Source: Mailhella sp.
GTDB lineage: Bacteria > Desulfobacterota > Desulfovibrionia > Desulfovibrionales > Desulfovibrionaceae
DNA: 9,307 bases
NCBI GenBank assembly: GCA_017522745.1
Contig: JAFWYI010000013.1
Span: forward strand, 1-9,307
Direction: 5' to 3'
The notes below the pieces were generated by a model. The model saw nothing but the letters and a program-made list of their open reading frames with translations, did no database searches and was not told the origin of the DNA. Shown here piece after piece: positions 1-6,331 of the stretch (positions within the stretch are counted from its first letter, which is position 1; every line of letters begins with the position of its first letter). The position numbers and the translations under genes are program-made.

Positions 1-531
1 CGAACGAAGGACTATTGCTCCGGCAGCATCGCCGAAGAGTACGCAGGTAGAACGATCCGTGAAATTGGTGCGGCGGCTCAGAGCTTCAGCTGCGATGAAC
101 AGGATAACGGCGTCGGGATGGAGCTGGAGCGTAGCGCGGGCGAGTTCGAGCCCGTAGATGAAGCCTGTGCAGGCGGCATTGAAATCCATGCACATCACAG
201 AACCCATTGCCCCGGAAGCAGAAGAAAGGCCGAGTTTTCCGGCAATGACACAGGCGGTGCTGGGGCAGAGATGGTCGGGCGTGCAGGTGGCTACGAAAAT
301 GTGCGTCACATCCTCCGGAGAGAGTCCGGCTTCGGCAAGAGCCTCACGAGCCGCGGCTGCCCCCATATCAGAGGCATTGCCATCGTCATCAAGAAAACGA
401 CGTTCCTTGATGCCTGTGCGCGCAGTGATCCACTCGTCGGAAGTTTCCACCAGCTTTTCCATATCTGCATTGGAAACGACACGAGAAGGCGCAAAGGCCC
501 CGAGGCCACAGATGTAGCAGGGATGATTCAT
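1..531 (-). CDS. fabH: 3-oxoacyl-ACP synthase III (KAS III), C-terminal part cut off by window edge
   Basis: FabH condenses acetyl-CoA with malonyl-ACP, the first cycle of type II fatty-acid synthesis in the cytoplasm. The frame is open from the ATG at 531 to base 1, giving 177 residues of an expected 320-330. The reading shows the KAS III start (GLGAFAPSRVVSNADMEK), then TSDEWITARTGIKERR at about residues 30-45, and the nucleophile context DFNAACTGF with the active cysteine at residue 121. The stretch LFGDAAGAIVL stands at the edge. The catalytic His and Asn lie outside the window. The start is set by homology; an in-frame stop at 586-588 limits any extension, and GTG at 549 is the only other nearby start. 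The ribosome site is weak (GGGA about 5 bases before the ATG). It follows plsX, as is usual, but after an unusual 343-bp gap. Identification is firm. Confidence 0.96.
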   Translation of the reverse strand, partial: MNHPCYICGLGAFAPSRVVSNADMEKLVETSDEWITARTGIKERRFLDDDGNASDMGAAAAREALAEAGLSPEDVTHIFVATCTPDHLCPSTACVIAGKLGLSSASGAMGSVMCMDFNAACTGFIYGLELARATLQLHPDAVILFIAAEALSRRTNFTDRSTCVLFGDAAGAIVLRS

Positions 532-874
532 AAAGTTCCCGAATGTCACGCACTGATGCGCTCGTGGCGCAGTAGGGTTCCATTCTCATGGAAGACAGGG
601 AAACGCCAGACGACGTCCCCTGATAGGAAGCCGCGCAATTCCCGCATAGGGGCGAAGCGGCCGAGAAGCACGTCCTGTACCCGGAAGTATGACACCGGGA
701 GGAATCGCACTTGGTACGGTCCACACGGCTTTCGAAGCCGCTGACCGCGAAAAAGGGCTCGCGGGAAGCAGAGCTTCCCGAACGAGCAAAATTTCTGCTC
801 GGCCTCCAAAACGACATACTCCCCATATTCTTATTGATAAGGAGGAGGGATGCCCAAAACGAAGGCCGGGCCCT
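532..874 (-). other. 343-bp plsX-fabH intergenic region rich in perfect short hairpins
   Basis: No recognisable gene lies here. In the direction of transcription (minus strand) several perfect helices follow one another: 783-788/796-801 (6 bp, 7-nt loop), 762-769/773-780 (8 bp, 3-nt loop), 745-750/759-764 (6 bp, 8-nt loop), 726-731/735-740 (6 bp, 3-nt loop), 680-684/695-699 (5 bp) and 578-583/588-593 (6 bp closed by a GAGA loop, a GNRA type). The last one ends about 47 bases before the fabH start. I see no good promoter. The region could be a structured fabH leader, a processed spacer, a small RNA, or remains of a gene. An 87-codon TTG-start frame (809-546) crosses most of it but resembles no family I know. 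The structures are seen; any function is inferred. Confidence 0.5.
745..780 (-). terminator. Possible terminator or attenuator between plsX and fabH
   Basis: On the minus strand an 8-bp perfect GC-rich stem (780-773 with 769-762, loop of 3) is followed after 7 bases by a run of five T (754-750). This T run is itself the loop and stem edge of a second 6-bp helix (764-759 with 750-745) that shares bases 762-764 with the first. The T-run lies too far from the stem for a textbook rho-independent terminator. It may reduce rather than stop transcription into fabH. Confidence 0.3.
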
Positions 875-1933
875 TCAGCTCAGCTCAAGGGAAAGAGCGT
901 AGTTGCTGAGTTCTTCATTCGCACTGATAGCTTCGACCAGACGCTGCTGAGTCCCCTTGGCGACATAGGAATTCGCCATAGTGAGAGCGCTGGTGATAGC
1001 CTTGGGGCTGGATTTGCCATGACAGACGATGGCGATGCCCTTGAGTCCAAGAAGCGGCGCACCACCGTATTCGGCATAGTCCACGATCTTCTTGAAACTC
1101 TTGAACGCAGGCATGGAGAGCTTGGCACCGATCATAGGCATGATGCCATTGCTCTTGAGTTCGCGCTTGAGCAGATTCGTCACAGACTTGGCAAGTCCTT
1201 CACTGAGCTTGAGAGCCACGTTGCCCACGAAGCCATCACACACCACCACATCGACATCGCCAACGAACAGATCGCTGCCCTCGGCGTTGCCGACGAAATT
1301 GAGATGCGAGGCCTGCTTGAGCAGGTCGTAGGTCTCCTTGACCAGCGGATTGCCCTTGCCCTCTTCCTCACCGTTGCTCAGAAGCGCGACCTTAGGCTCT
1401 TCGTAACCAAGGATATCCTTGACGAAGGTAGAGCCCATGACGGCGAACTGGAACAGGTTGGCAGGGCTGCATTCGGCATTGGCCCCCACGTCCAGAAGGA
1501 GCATGGGAGACTTTTCCGTGGGCATAAGCGAAGCCAGTGCAGGACGCATCACACCAGGGATGCGCCCGATGATGAACATACCGCAGGCGAAAGCAACACC
1601 GGAGTTGCCAGCACTGATGAAGGCATCAGCTTCCCCCTGACGCACGAGCTTGCAGGCTACGTGCATGGAGGAATCACGCTTGGCGCGAACGACTTCGGAA
1701 GGCTTATCGGTCATCTCGATGACCTGAGTGGCGTTCACCACTTCATAAAGCTCTCCCTCGCCGCCTTCTTCAGAAAGTTCCGCAAGAACTTTGCGGATCT
1801 CTTCCTCGATGCCGACAAAGATGATCTTGGCACCCGTGTTGCGGGCAGCCTGAAGCGCACCGGGAACCACCACGGAAGGGCCGAAATCCCCTCCCATGGC
1901 GTCCACGGCAAGTCGTGCGCGATTACTGTTCAT
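875..1933 (-). CDS. plsX: Phosphate acyltransferase PlsX
   Basis: PlsX converts acyl-ACP and phosphate to acyl-phosphate, the acyl donor for PlsY in phosphatidic acid synthesis; it is a soluble enzyme that associates with the membrane. The protein has 352 residues, the normal length. Family motifs run in order: AVDAMGGDFGPS at 9-20, SAGNSGVAFACG at 107-118, GVMRPALAS at 127-135, LLDVGANAEC at 146-155, ALLSNGEEEGKGN at 183-195, and VVCDGFVGNVALKLSEG at about 230-246. I chose the ATG at 1933 because the conserved DAMGGD begins at residue 11; upstream in-frame starts (to 2053) would add a tail encoded by rpmF. The gene overlaps the end of rpmF by 11 bp and has only a weak ribosome site, so translation is probably coupled to rpmF. 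Identification is firm. Confidence 0.97.
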   Translation of the reverse strand: MNSNRARLAVDAMGGDFGPSVVVPGALQAARNTGAKIIFVGIEEEIRKVLAELSEEGGEGELYEVVNATQVIEMTDKPSEVVRAKRDSSMHVACKLVRQGEADAFISAGNSGVAFACGMFIIGRIPGVMRPALASLMPTEKSPMLLLDVGANAECSPANLFQFAVMGSTFVKDILGYEEPKVALLSNGEEEGKGNPLVKETYDLLKQASHLNFVGNAEGSDLFVGDVDVVVCDGFVGNVALKLSEGLAKSVTNLLKRELKSNGIMPMIGAKLSMPAFKSFKKIVDYAEYGGAPLLGLKGIAIVCHGKSSPKAITSALTMANSYVAKGTQQRLVEAISANEELSNYALSLELS

Positions 1934-2108
1934 CGTTGGCGACAGCTTCCACCTGGCGGCCATCATATTTGCCGCAGGCAGGGCAGACAGAGTGGGGCTT
2001 GGTGGGGGCGCCACAAGAGCAGTAGATGACGGTGGGCTTAGCCACACGGTCATGGGAACGACGCATACCCTTCTTGGAGTGGGACTTTTTGTTCTGCTGA
2101 ACGGCCAT
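1923..2108 (-). CDS. rpmF: 50S ribosomal protein L32
   Basis: L32 is a small zinc-ribbon protein of the large ribosomal subunit. The 61-residue product has the typical start MAVQQNKKSHSKKGMRRSHD and a four-cysteine zinc ribbon with Cys30, Cys32, Cys42 and Cys45 (YCSCG and VCPACG), so it is of the zinc-binding (C+) kind. The first knuckle is CxC rather than CxxC. An AAGGAG ribosome site sits 7 bases before the ATG. It stands between the DUF177 gene (31 bp upstream) and plsX (11-bp overlap). The pairing of rpmF with a DUF177 gene and plsX is common in bacteria and links ribosome and lipid synthesis in one transcript. Identification is firm. Confidence 0.97.
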   Translation of the reverse strand: MAVQQNKKSHSKKGMRRSHDRVAKPTVIYCSCGAPTKPHSVCPACGKYDGRQVEAVANDEQ

Positions 2109-2133
2109 GGTTTTTCTCCTTATCGCGGAAACG

Positions 2134-2146
2134 GGGCTCTTAGCCC
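2134..2146 (-). other. Small hairpin at the DUF177 stop codon
   Basis: The minus strand reads GGGCTAAGAGCCC: a 5-bp stem with a 3-nt loop, with the DUF177 stop codon TAA inside it. No T-run follows, so it is not a terminator. It could slow decay or mark a processing point between the DUF177 gene and rpmF, or be chance. Confidence 0.3.
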
Positions 2147-2697
2147 TGTCGTTTCACTTTCAGTTGACGCAGAGCAGCCAGACGGGGATCCCCGGTATCG
2201 AGGACGCAGCCGCAGGCACCTTCATTAAGATTTTTGCCGCACTCGGGACACAGGCCCTTGCAGTCCGGCTTACAGAGAGGCTTCACCGGCAGAGCCAGCG
2301 AGAATTCCTCCCACAAAAGCGCATCGAGATCGAGGAAAGGCGCGCCGCCTTCCATGGTCACGACACATTCATCCAGAAATTCAGTACGATCTTCCCCTTC
2401 CGGTTCGGTTTCGGTGACTCCGGGATAATCCTCGAATTCGTCGAAGCTCTGGTTCAGCACCACAAGGGTCTCTTCCATGCAGCGGTTGCACGGCATGGCC
2501 ACCACGCCGCGGATGGAGCCGCGAAGCAGACAGCCGTCTTCCTGCGGGAGCACGAGAACCTCGGCTACCACAGGCTCAACTATGCGGCAAGACACACCAA
2601 ATTCTCCAAGGCGACGCACCCACACGGCCTCATCAGTGACCGTGTAACTGGCCCCCTGAGGGGGTATCTCGTTCAAAGCGATGTGGTTAAGATCCAT
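2140..2697 (-). CDS. DUF177 (YceD family) cysteine-rich protein
   Basis: This 185-residue protein belongs to the DUF177/YceD family, which is found next to rpmF in many bacteria and is linked to ribosomal RNA or ribosome formation; the exact role is poorly known. Visible marks are CNRC at 70-73, the acidic middle (about 84-110), and a cysteine cluster near the C-terminus: CKPDCKGLCPECG, with Cys142, 146, 150 and 153, then Cys162 and Cys164. The conserved tail DPRLAALRQLK is at 170-180. The cysteines suggest zinc binding. The ATG at 2697 has a good ribosome site (AGAGG, 6 bases away) and lies about 16 bases after the predicted transcript start. It is the first gene of the DUF177-rpmF-plsX-fabH unit. 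The family call is firm; the function is not. Confidence 0.92.
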   Translation of the reverse strand: MDLNHIALNEIPPQGASYTVTDEAVWVRRLGEFGVSCRIVEPVVAEVLVLPQEDGCLLRGSIRGVVAMPCNRCMEETLVVLNQSFDEFEDYPGVTETEPEGEDRTEFLDECVVTMEGGAPFLDLDALLWEEFSLALPVKPLCKPDCKGLCPECGKNLNEGACGCVLDTGDPRLAALRQLKVKRQG

Positions 2698-2719
2698 ACA
2701 TTACCTCTGGAAACATGAC

Positions 2720-2748
2720 AAAATACCGAGGGGGGGCATCTTTGTCAA
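2720..2748 (-). promoter_or_regulatory. Sigma-70 type promoter for DUF177-rpmF-plsX(-fabH)
   Basis: The minus strand carries a perfect -35 TTGACA (2748-2743), a 17-bp spacer and a -10 TATTTT (2725-2720). The predicted start is near 2713, leaving a leader of about 16 bases that holds only the ribosome site. AT-rich sequence lies upstream (about 2764-2775). The spacer contains a run of seven C. Confidence 0.75.
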
Positions 2749-2764
2749 GCGTTGCATGATCGGT

Positions 2765-2790
2765 CAAAATTAAAACTGAGGAGAATCAGT
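2765..2790 (-). terminator. Weak rho-independent terminator after the SPOR gene
   Basis: On the minus strand a 5-bp stem ACTGA/TCAGT (2790-2786 with 2779-2775) with a 6-nt loop is followed by the T-rich stretch TTTAATTTTG. It begins 2 bases after the SPOR stop codon. The stem is short and AT-containing, so termination may be partial. The T-rich tail also lies upstream of the next promoter. Confidence 0.4.
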
Positions 2791-2791
2791 G

Positions 2792-3625
2792 CTACCGGGC
2801 CCCGCTCTCCTTCTTTTCCCGGACTTCCTTATCGGAAACAACAAGTGCATCGTGCAGGCCAAACGAATCGAGCTTGCGGCGCATAACCTGCAGCTCCGCC
2901 ACGGAACCACGTATCAGGACCTGTACGTAATGCCACGCGACCCCATTTTTGTTTTTCGCAAGGATGTAGCGGGCATTCATCCCGTCCTTGGCCAGTCTGG
3001 CCACGAGTTTCTTCGCGGGGGCCGCATCCTTGAAGGCGGCCACACGGAGAACATAGTCATGCTGGACCTGACGCGGCTCCTTCTTCGCAGTCTTGGGGAC
3101 CGCCTTCTTCTCCTGCTTTTTCCGTGCCGTCTCGCTCTTTGCCGAAGGCTGTGCCTTCACGGCTTTCGCATTCGGCGCGTCAGAAAGAACACCCTCGCTG
3201 TCTTCACTCTTCAGACTGGTGAGGAAGTGCAGTTCTTCCTTCTGGAGGATACGGCCTTCCTCTGTTTTTTTCGTCGTCTCTTCGGCCAGCAGTCTTTCCA
3301 GCTCAAGAGCCTGCGGCAACGGCATGGTCCCGCGACCTACGATGACACCGGACAGAAAACTGAACCCGAGAAGGACCAGAGAAAGTACGCTGGCCGTGAC
3401 GAGCGCTGAAGGAGTGATACGAGCCGTCCAAACGAAGCCGCCCTGTTCCGCACATTCCACCTCTTCATGCTCCCCCCTGTTCCGCTTCCGGGGCACAGCT
3501 TCGGAAGAAGTGTCGGCAGTCTGCTCCATGACCTCTTCCGAGGCCGCAGAGGCAGACTGCCGCCGTTCACGGTCGCCATTCTTCTTCCCACTGGAAGAAG
3601 TATTGCGATAAAAGGCGTTCGCCAT
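2792..3625 (-). CDS. SPOR-domain inner-membrane protein
   Basis: SPOR domains bind denuded peptidoglycan glycan strands, often at division sites. The 277-residue protein has a polar, charged N-terminal part (1-68), one membrane segment at about 73-97 (ALVTASVLSLVLLGFSFLSG), a Lys/Ala/Glu-rich linker (about 115-188), and a C-terminal SPOR domain at about 189-265 starting HDYVLRVAAFKDAAPAKKLV. The layout predicts a cytoplasmic N-terminus and a periplasmic SPOR domain, as in FtsN-like proteins, but I see nothing that proves it is FtsN. Its ATG lies 2 bases after the argS stop, with a weak ribosome site, so coupling to argS is likely. Domain call firm; cell role inferred. Confidence 0.9.
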   Translation of the reverse strand: MANAFYRNTSSSGKKNGDRERRQSASAASEEVMEQTADTSSEAVPRKRNRGEHEEVECAEQGGFVWTARITPSALVTASVLSLVLLGFSFLSGVIVGRGTMPLPQALELERLLAEETTKKTEEGRILQKEELHFLTSLKSEDSEGVLSDAPNAKAVKAQPSAKSETARKKQEKKAVPKTAKKEPRQVQHDYVLRVAAFKDAAPAKKLVARLAKDGMNARYILAKNKNGVAWHYVQVLIRGSVAELQVMRRKLDSFGLHDALVVSDKEVREKKESGAR

Positions 3626-3627
3626 AA

Positions 3628-5295
3628 CTACATGGCTTCCGGAGCGCTGACGCCGAGCAGGTCGAGACCGTTTGCGATGACCACGCCCACGGCACGGAGC
3701 AGAGCGAGACGAGCCTTCATCACGGCTTCGTCATCACCGGAAAGCACAGGATTGTTCGCGTAGTAGCTGTGCAGCTTACCGGCGAGTTCATTGAGATAGA
3801 AGCTCACAGGATGGGCGGCACGAGCGCGAGCGGCATCTTCCACCACGTTGCGGAAGCGTTCGGCTTCACGCAGCAGGGCAAGATCGTCAGCCGAGGTGAG
3901 CACGGCCAGCATGGCAGCATCGCTCTTTTCGGGCAGGGTGACACCACGGTCGGCGGCACGGCGCAGAAGCGCGGCCACGCGGGCATGGGCATACTGCACG
4001 TAGTACACAGGGTTGTCCATGCTGCGCTGCTTCACCAGTTCGAGGTCGAAGTCCAGCGGAGTATCGCTCTTGCGGGAAAGGAACATGTAGCGAGCGGCAT
4101 CAGCACCGACATCGTCCAGCACTTCGCGCAGGGTGACGAATTCCCCGGCACGGGTGGACATGGCCACAGGCTCACCACCGCGCATCAGGTTCACCATCTG
4201 GATGAGTACGACATGGAAATCGTTCTCAGGATCGCGCTGCATGCAGTGGATGGCGGCTTTCATGCGGGGCACATAGCCGTGATGGTCGGCACCCCAGATA
4301 TCGATACATTCATCGAAGCCGCGTTCGTACTTGTTGGCATGGTAGGCGATGTCGGACGCGAAGTAGGTCAGGTAGCCGTCACCCTTACGAAGCACACGGT
4401 CCTTGTCGTCGCCGAACTGCTCGGTGGCGAGCCACACGGCGTTGTCCTTGTCATAGACGAGGCCCATACCACGGAGCTTGTCGAAGGCTTCCTCGACCTT
4501 GCCGCCGTCCACGAGGCTCTTCTCGGAGAACCACACCTGATGCTCAACGCGGAATTCATTGAGGTCTTCCTTGATACCAGCAAGGATCTGGGCGCAGGCG
4601 TATTCGTAGCAGACGTTCTTGGCTTCGTCTTCAGGCAGTTCGATGACCTTGGGATCCTTATCGAGCATTTCCTGAGCGATATCAATGATGTACTCACCGC
4701 GATACCAGCCCTTGGGATCTTCGGGGAATTCCACGGGCAGCTTGCACAGTTCGCGCATACGCAGATACACGGAGTCACCGAGCAGGCGCATCTGACGGCC
4801 GGCGTCGTTGATGTAGTATTCGGTGGAAACGTCGAAACCGGCGAAGCGGAGCAGGCGGGTGAGGGAATCGCCCACAGCGGCGCCACGACCATGACCGATG
4901 TGCAGAGGGCCGGTGGGGTTGGCGGAAACGTATTCCACGTTGATACGGCGACCGTTGCCGCTCTTGGAAGAACCGAAGGCTCTGCCCTGCTCTTCCACAT
5001 CAAGCACTACTTCCTGCCAGAAGGAGGGAGCGAAGCTGAAGTTGATGAAGCCGGGGCCGGCGATCTCGGCAGTAACGAGACCGGGGAACTTGTCGCACAC
5101 GGCGGCCATGAGCTTTTCCGCCACCACGCGGGGAGCGGCCTTGGCCTGCTTGGAAAGCACCATGGCGAGGTTGGTAGCAAGATCGCCATGCTTCACATCT
5201 TTAGGCGTTTCAAGAACAGCCTTTTCGGGCCATTCCCAGCCGTTCTCAGCCACTATGCTGCGAAGAGCTTCTTTTATAAGGATGATATCGCGCAT
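3628..5295 (-). CDS. argS: Arginine--tRNA ligase
   Basis: ArgRS charges tRNA-Arg with arginine, a class I cytoplasmic enzyme. The 555-residue length is normal. An N-terminal tRNA-recognition domain covers about 1-100. The ATP-binding motif SANPTGPLHIGHGRGAA has HIGH at 132-135. ASDIAYHANKYERGFDE (from about 313) and DIWGADHHGYVPRM (332-345) mark the catalytic fold. MSTRAGEFVTL at 379-389 takes the place of KMSKS, as in many bacterial ArgRS. YVQYAHARV at 432-440 opens the DALR anticodon-binding domain, and the end LLGVSAPEAM is typical. The ATG at 5295 is 2 bases after the fabD stop; its ribosome site AAGGA is made by the last fabD codons, so the genes are probably coupled. No paralogue, break or odd residue is seen. 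Confidence 0.98.
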   Translation of the reverse strand: MRDIILIKEALRSIVAENGWEWPEKAVLETPKDVKHGDLATNLAMVLSKQAKAAPRVVAEKLMAAVCDKFPGLVTAEIAGPGFINFSFAPSFWQEVVLDVEEQGRAFGSSKSGNGRRINVEYVSANPTGPLHIGHGRGAAVGDSLTRLLRFAGFDVSTEYYINDAGRQMRLLGDSVYLRMRELCKLPVEFPEDPKGWYRGEYIIDIAQEMLDKDPKVIELPEDEAKNVCYEYACAQILAGIKEDLNEFRVEHQVWFSEKSLVDGGKVEEAFDKLRGMGLVYDKDNAVWLATEQFGDDKDRVLRKGDGYLTYFASDIAYHANKYERGFDECIDIWGADHHGYVPRMKAAIHCMQRDPENDFHVVLIQMVNLMRGGEPVAMSTRAGEFVTLREVLDDVGADAARYMFLSRKSDTPLDFDLELVKQRSMDNPVYYVQYAHARVAALLRRAADRGVTLPEKSDAAMLAVLTSADDLALLREAERFRNVVEDAARARAAHPVSFYLNELAGKLHSYYANNPVLSGDDEAVMKARLALLRAVGVVIANGLDLLGVSAPEAM

Positions 5296-5297
5296 TG

Positions 5298-6257
5298 TTA
5301 TCCTTCGAAGGTATCAACAGAATCTTTGTTGGCGACATGATGAACGGAATAGCTGCCATCTGCCACATCGGCGGCAGAAAGGATGGGACGCACCATACGG
5401 CTGGTCACACCCTGAGGACCGAATTCGATCCAGCGGCGCACGCCGTTCTTCCACATATTGCTGATGGTGTCCACCCACTGAACAGAGGAGGTCATCTGGC
5501 GACGCATGGCGTTGCGGATGAAGTTGGCTTCCGTGAGAGGTTCGCCATTCACGTTGGAGTAGATGGGGAAGATAGCGTTCTGCCAGTCCTGCTTATCGAG
5601 CAGCTTGACGAATTCCGTATTGGCCTCGGCCATCATGGGCGTATGGAAAGCGCCGCTCACGGCCAGCGGGAAGAACTTGGCACGAGCGCCGGCACCGCGC
5701 AGAGTCTCGTAGGCGTGTTCAAGGGCGACCTTGTGACCGCTGATGACGATCTGAAGCGGAGTATTCTTGTTGGCCACGCGAATGAGTTTGCCCGTTTCCT
5801 CGCAGGCCTTTTTCACGGCAGCTTCGATACTGTCGAGGTCCACACGGATTACAGCCATCATGGAACCTTCGTGATCAGGGTCGGCATCAGCCATGAGCTG
5901 ACCGCGAAGCGTCACCAGTTCGATGATCTTCTCGAAGGGAAGCACCTTGGCCGCAGCGAGAGCAGCGAATTCACCAAGGCTGTGACCAGCCGCGGCTACA
6001 GGCGTGAAGCGCCCCACACAGCTCTGGAACAAGGCAAAGTTGACCACGGTGAGAGCGGGCTGAAGGGTACGGGTCTCAGCCATGAGCGTGGCGTCGTTGC
6101 TCTCCCAGTAAATCTCACGGAGGGGCTGACCGCTGATGGCTTCAGCCTTCTTCCAAAGGTCCATGATATCGGACGAAGCCTCAGCGAGGCGACGTCCCAT
6201 ACCCGTATTCTGTGCCCCCTGGCCGGGGAACAGAATGGCGGTTTGCAAACTGCTCAT
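5298..6257 (-). CDS. fabD: Malonyl-CoA:ACP transacylase
   Basis: FabD moves malonyl from CoA to acyl carrier protein, supplying the extender unit for FabH and the elongation enzymes. The 319-residue length fits (E. coli about 309). Motifs: FPGQGAQNTGMG at 10-21 (oxyanion loop), GHSLGEF at 91-97 with nucleophile Ser93, LRGQLM with Arg118, NKNTPLQIVISG at 163-174, and GAFHTPMM with catalytic His205. I chose the ATG at 6257 because it follows AGGAG by 6 bases and places the conserved GQGAQ where the family has it; the longer frame to 6305 would be translated through the glpX terminator. It leads fabD-argS-SPOR and stands apart from plsX-fabH, though all three serve lipid synthesis. Its promoter is not evident. 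Confidence 0.97.
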   Translation of the reverse strand: MSSLQTAILFPGQGAQNTGMGRRLAEASSDIMDLWKKAEAISGQPLREIYWESNDATLMAETRTLQPALTVVNFALFQSCVGRFTPVAAAGHSLGEFAALAAAKVLPFEKIIELVTLRGQLMADADPDHEGSMMAVIRVDLDSIEAAVKKACEETGKLIRVANKNTPLQIVISGHKVALEHAYETLRGAGARAKFFPLAVSGAFHTPMMAEANTEFVKLLDKQDWQNAIFPIYSNVNGEPLTEANFIRNAMRRQMTSSVQWVDTISNMWKNGVRRWIEFGPQGVTSRMVRPILSAADVADGSYSVHHVANKDSVDTFEG

Positions 6258-6290
6258 TCCATACTCCTGATGGATTATGGGTGGATACAA

Positions 6291-6322
6291 GAAAAAGCCG
6301 CCCACGCACTGGTCGGGGCGGC
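6291..6322 (-). terminator. Rho-independent terminator of glpX
   Basis: The minus strand shows a 7-bp GC stem GCCGCCC/GGGCGGC (6322-6316 with 6303-6297), a 12-nt loop and an immediate TTTTTC. It begins 9 bases after the glpX stop. This is a textbook terminator and separates glpX from fabD. Confidence 0.88.
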
Positions 6323-6331
6323 CAAAGCGTT

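Noticed and set aside
118..744. Plus-strand 208-codon frame over fabH and its upstream gap
   Set aside because: Most of it is antisense to fabH. It has no domain and no clear ribosome site.
546..809. Minus-strand 87-codon frame with a TTG start between plsX and fabH
   Set aside because: All three minus-strand frames are open over much of this stretch, so openness is weak evidence. The start is TTG with a distant GGGGAG site, there are several CGA, CTA and GTA codons, and the product matches no family I know. Conservation in relatives could revive it.
820..874. Possible fabH promoter (TTGGGC with TAAGAA or TATCAA)
   Set aside because: No -35/-10 pair reaches a fair match at 16-18 bp spacing.
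689..2029. Plus-strand open frame of 446 codons opposite plsX, rpmF and the plsX-fabH gap
   Set aside because: It is antisense to firm genes and has a His/Glu/Asp-rich make-up typical of the reverse frame of GC-rich genes. No family is recognised.
2734..2798. Possible rpmB gene upstream of the DUF177 gene, as may occur in relatives
   Set aside because: The space between the SPOR gene and DUF177 is under 100 bp and holds only a weak terminator and a promoter.
3769..5340. Plus-strand open frame of 523 codons opposite argS
   Set aside because: argS is certain on the other strand. The antisense product shows no domain and the same biased make-up.
6274..6279. CATAAT as a -10 for fabD
   Set aside because: The -35 positions at 16-18 bp fall in the GC stem of the glpX terminator, and the start would leave almost no room for the ribosome site. 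Kept only as part of a finding.
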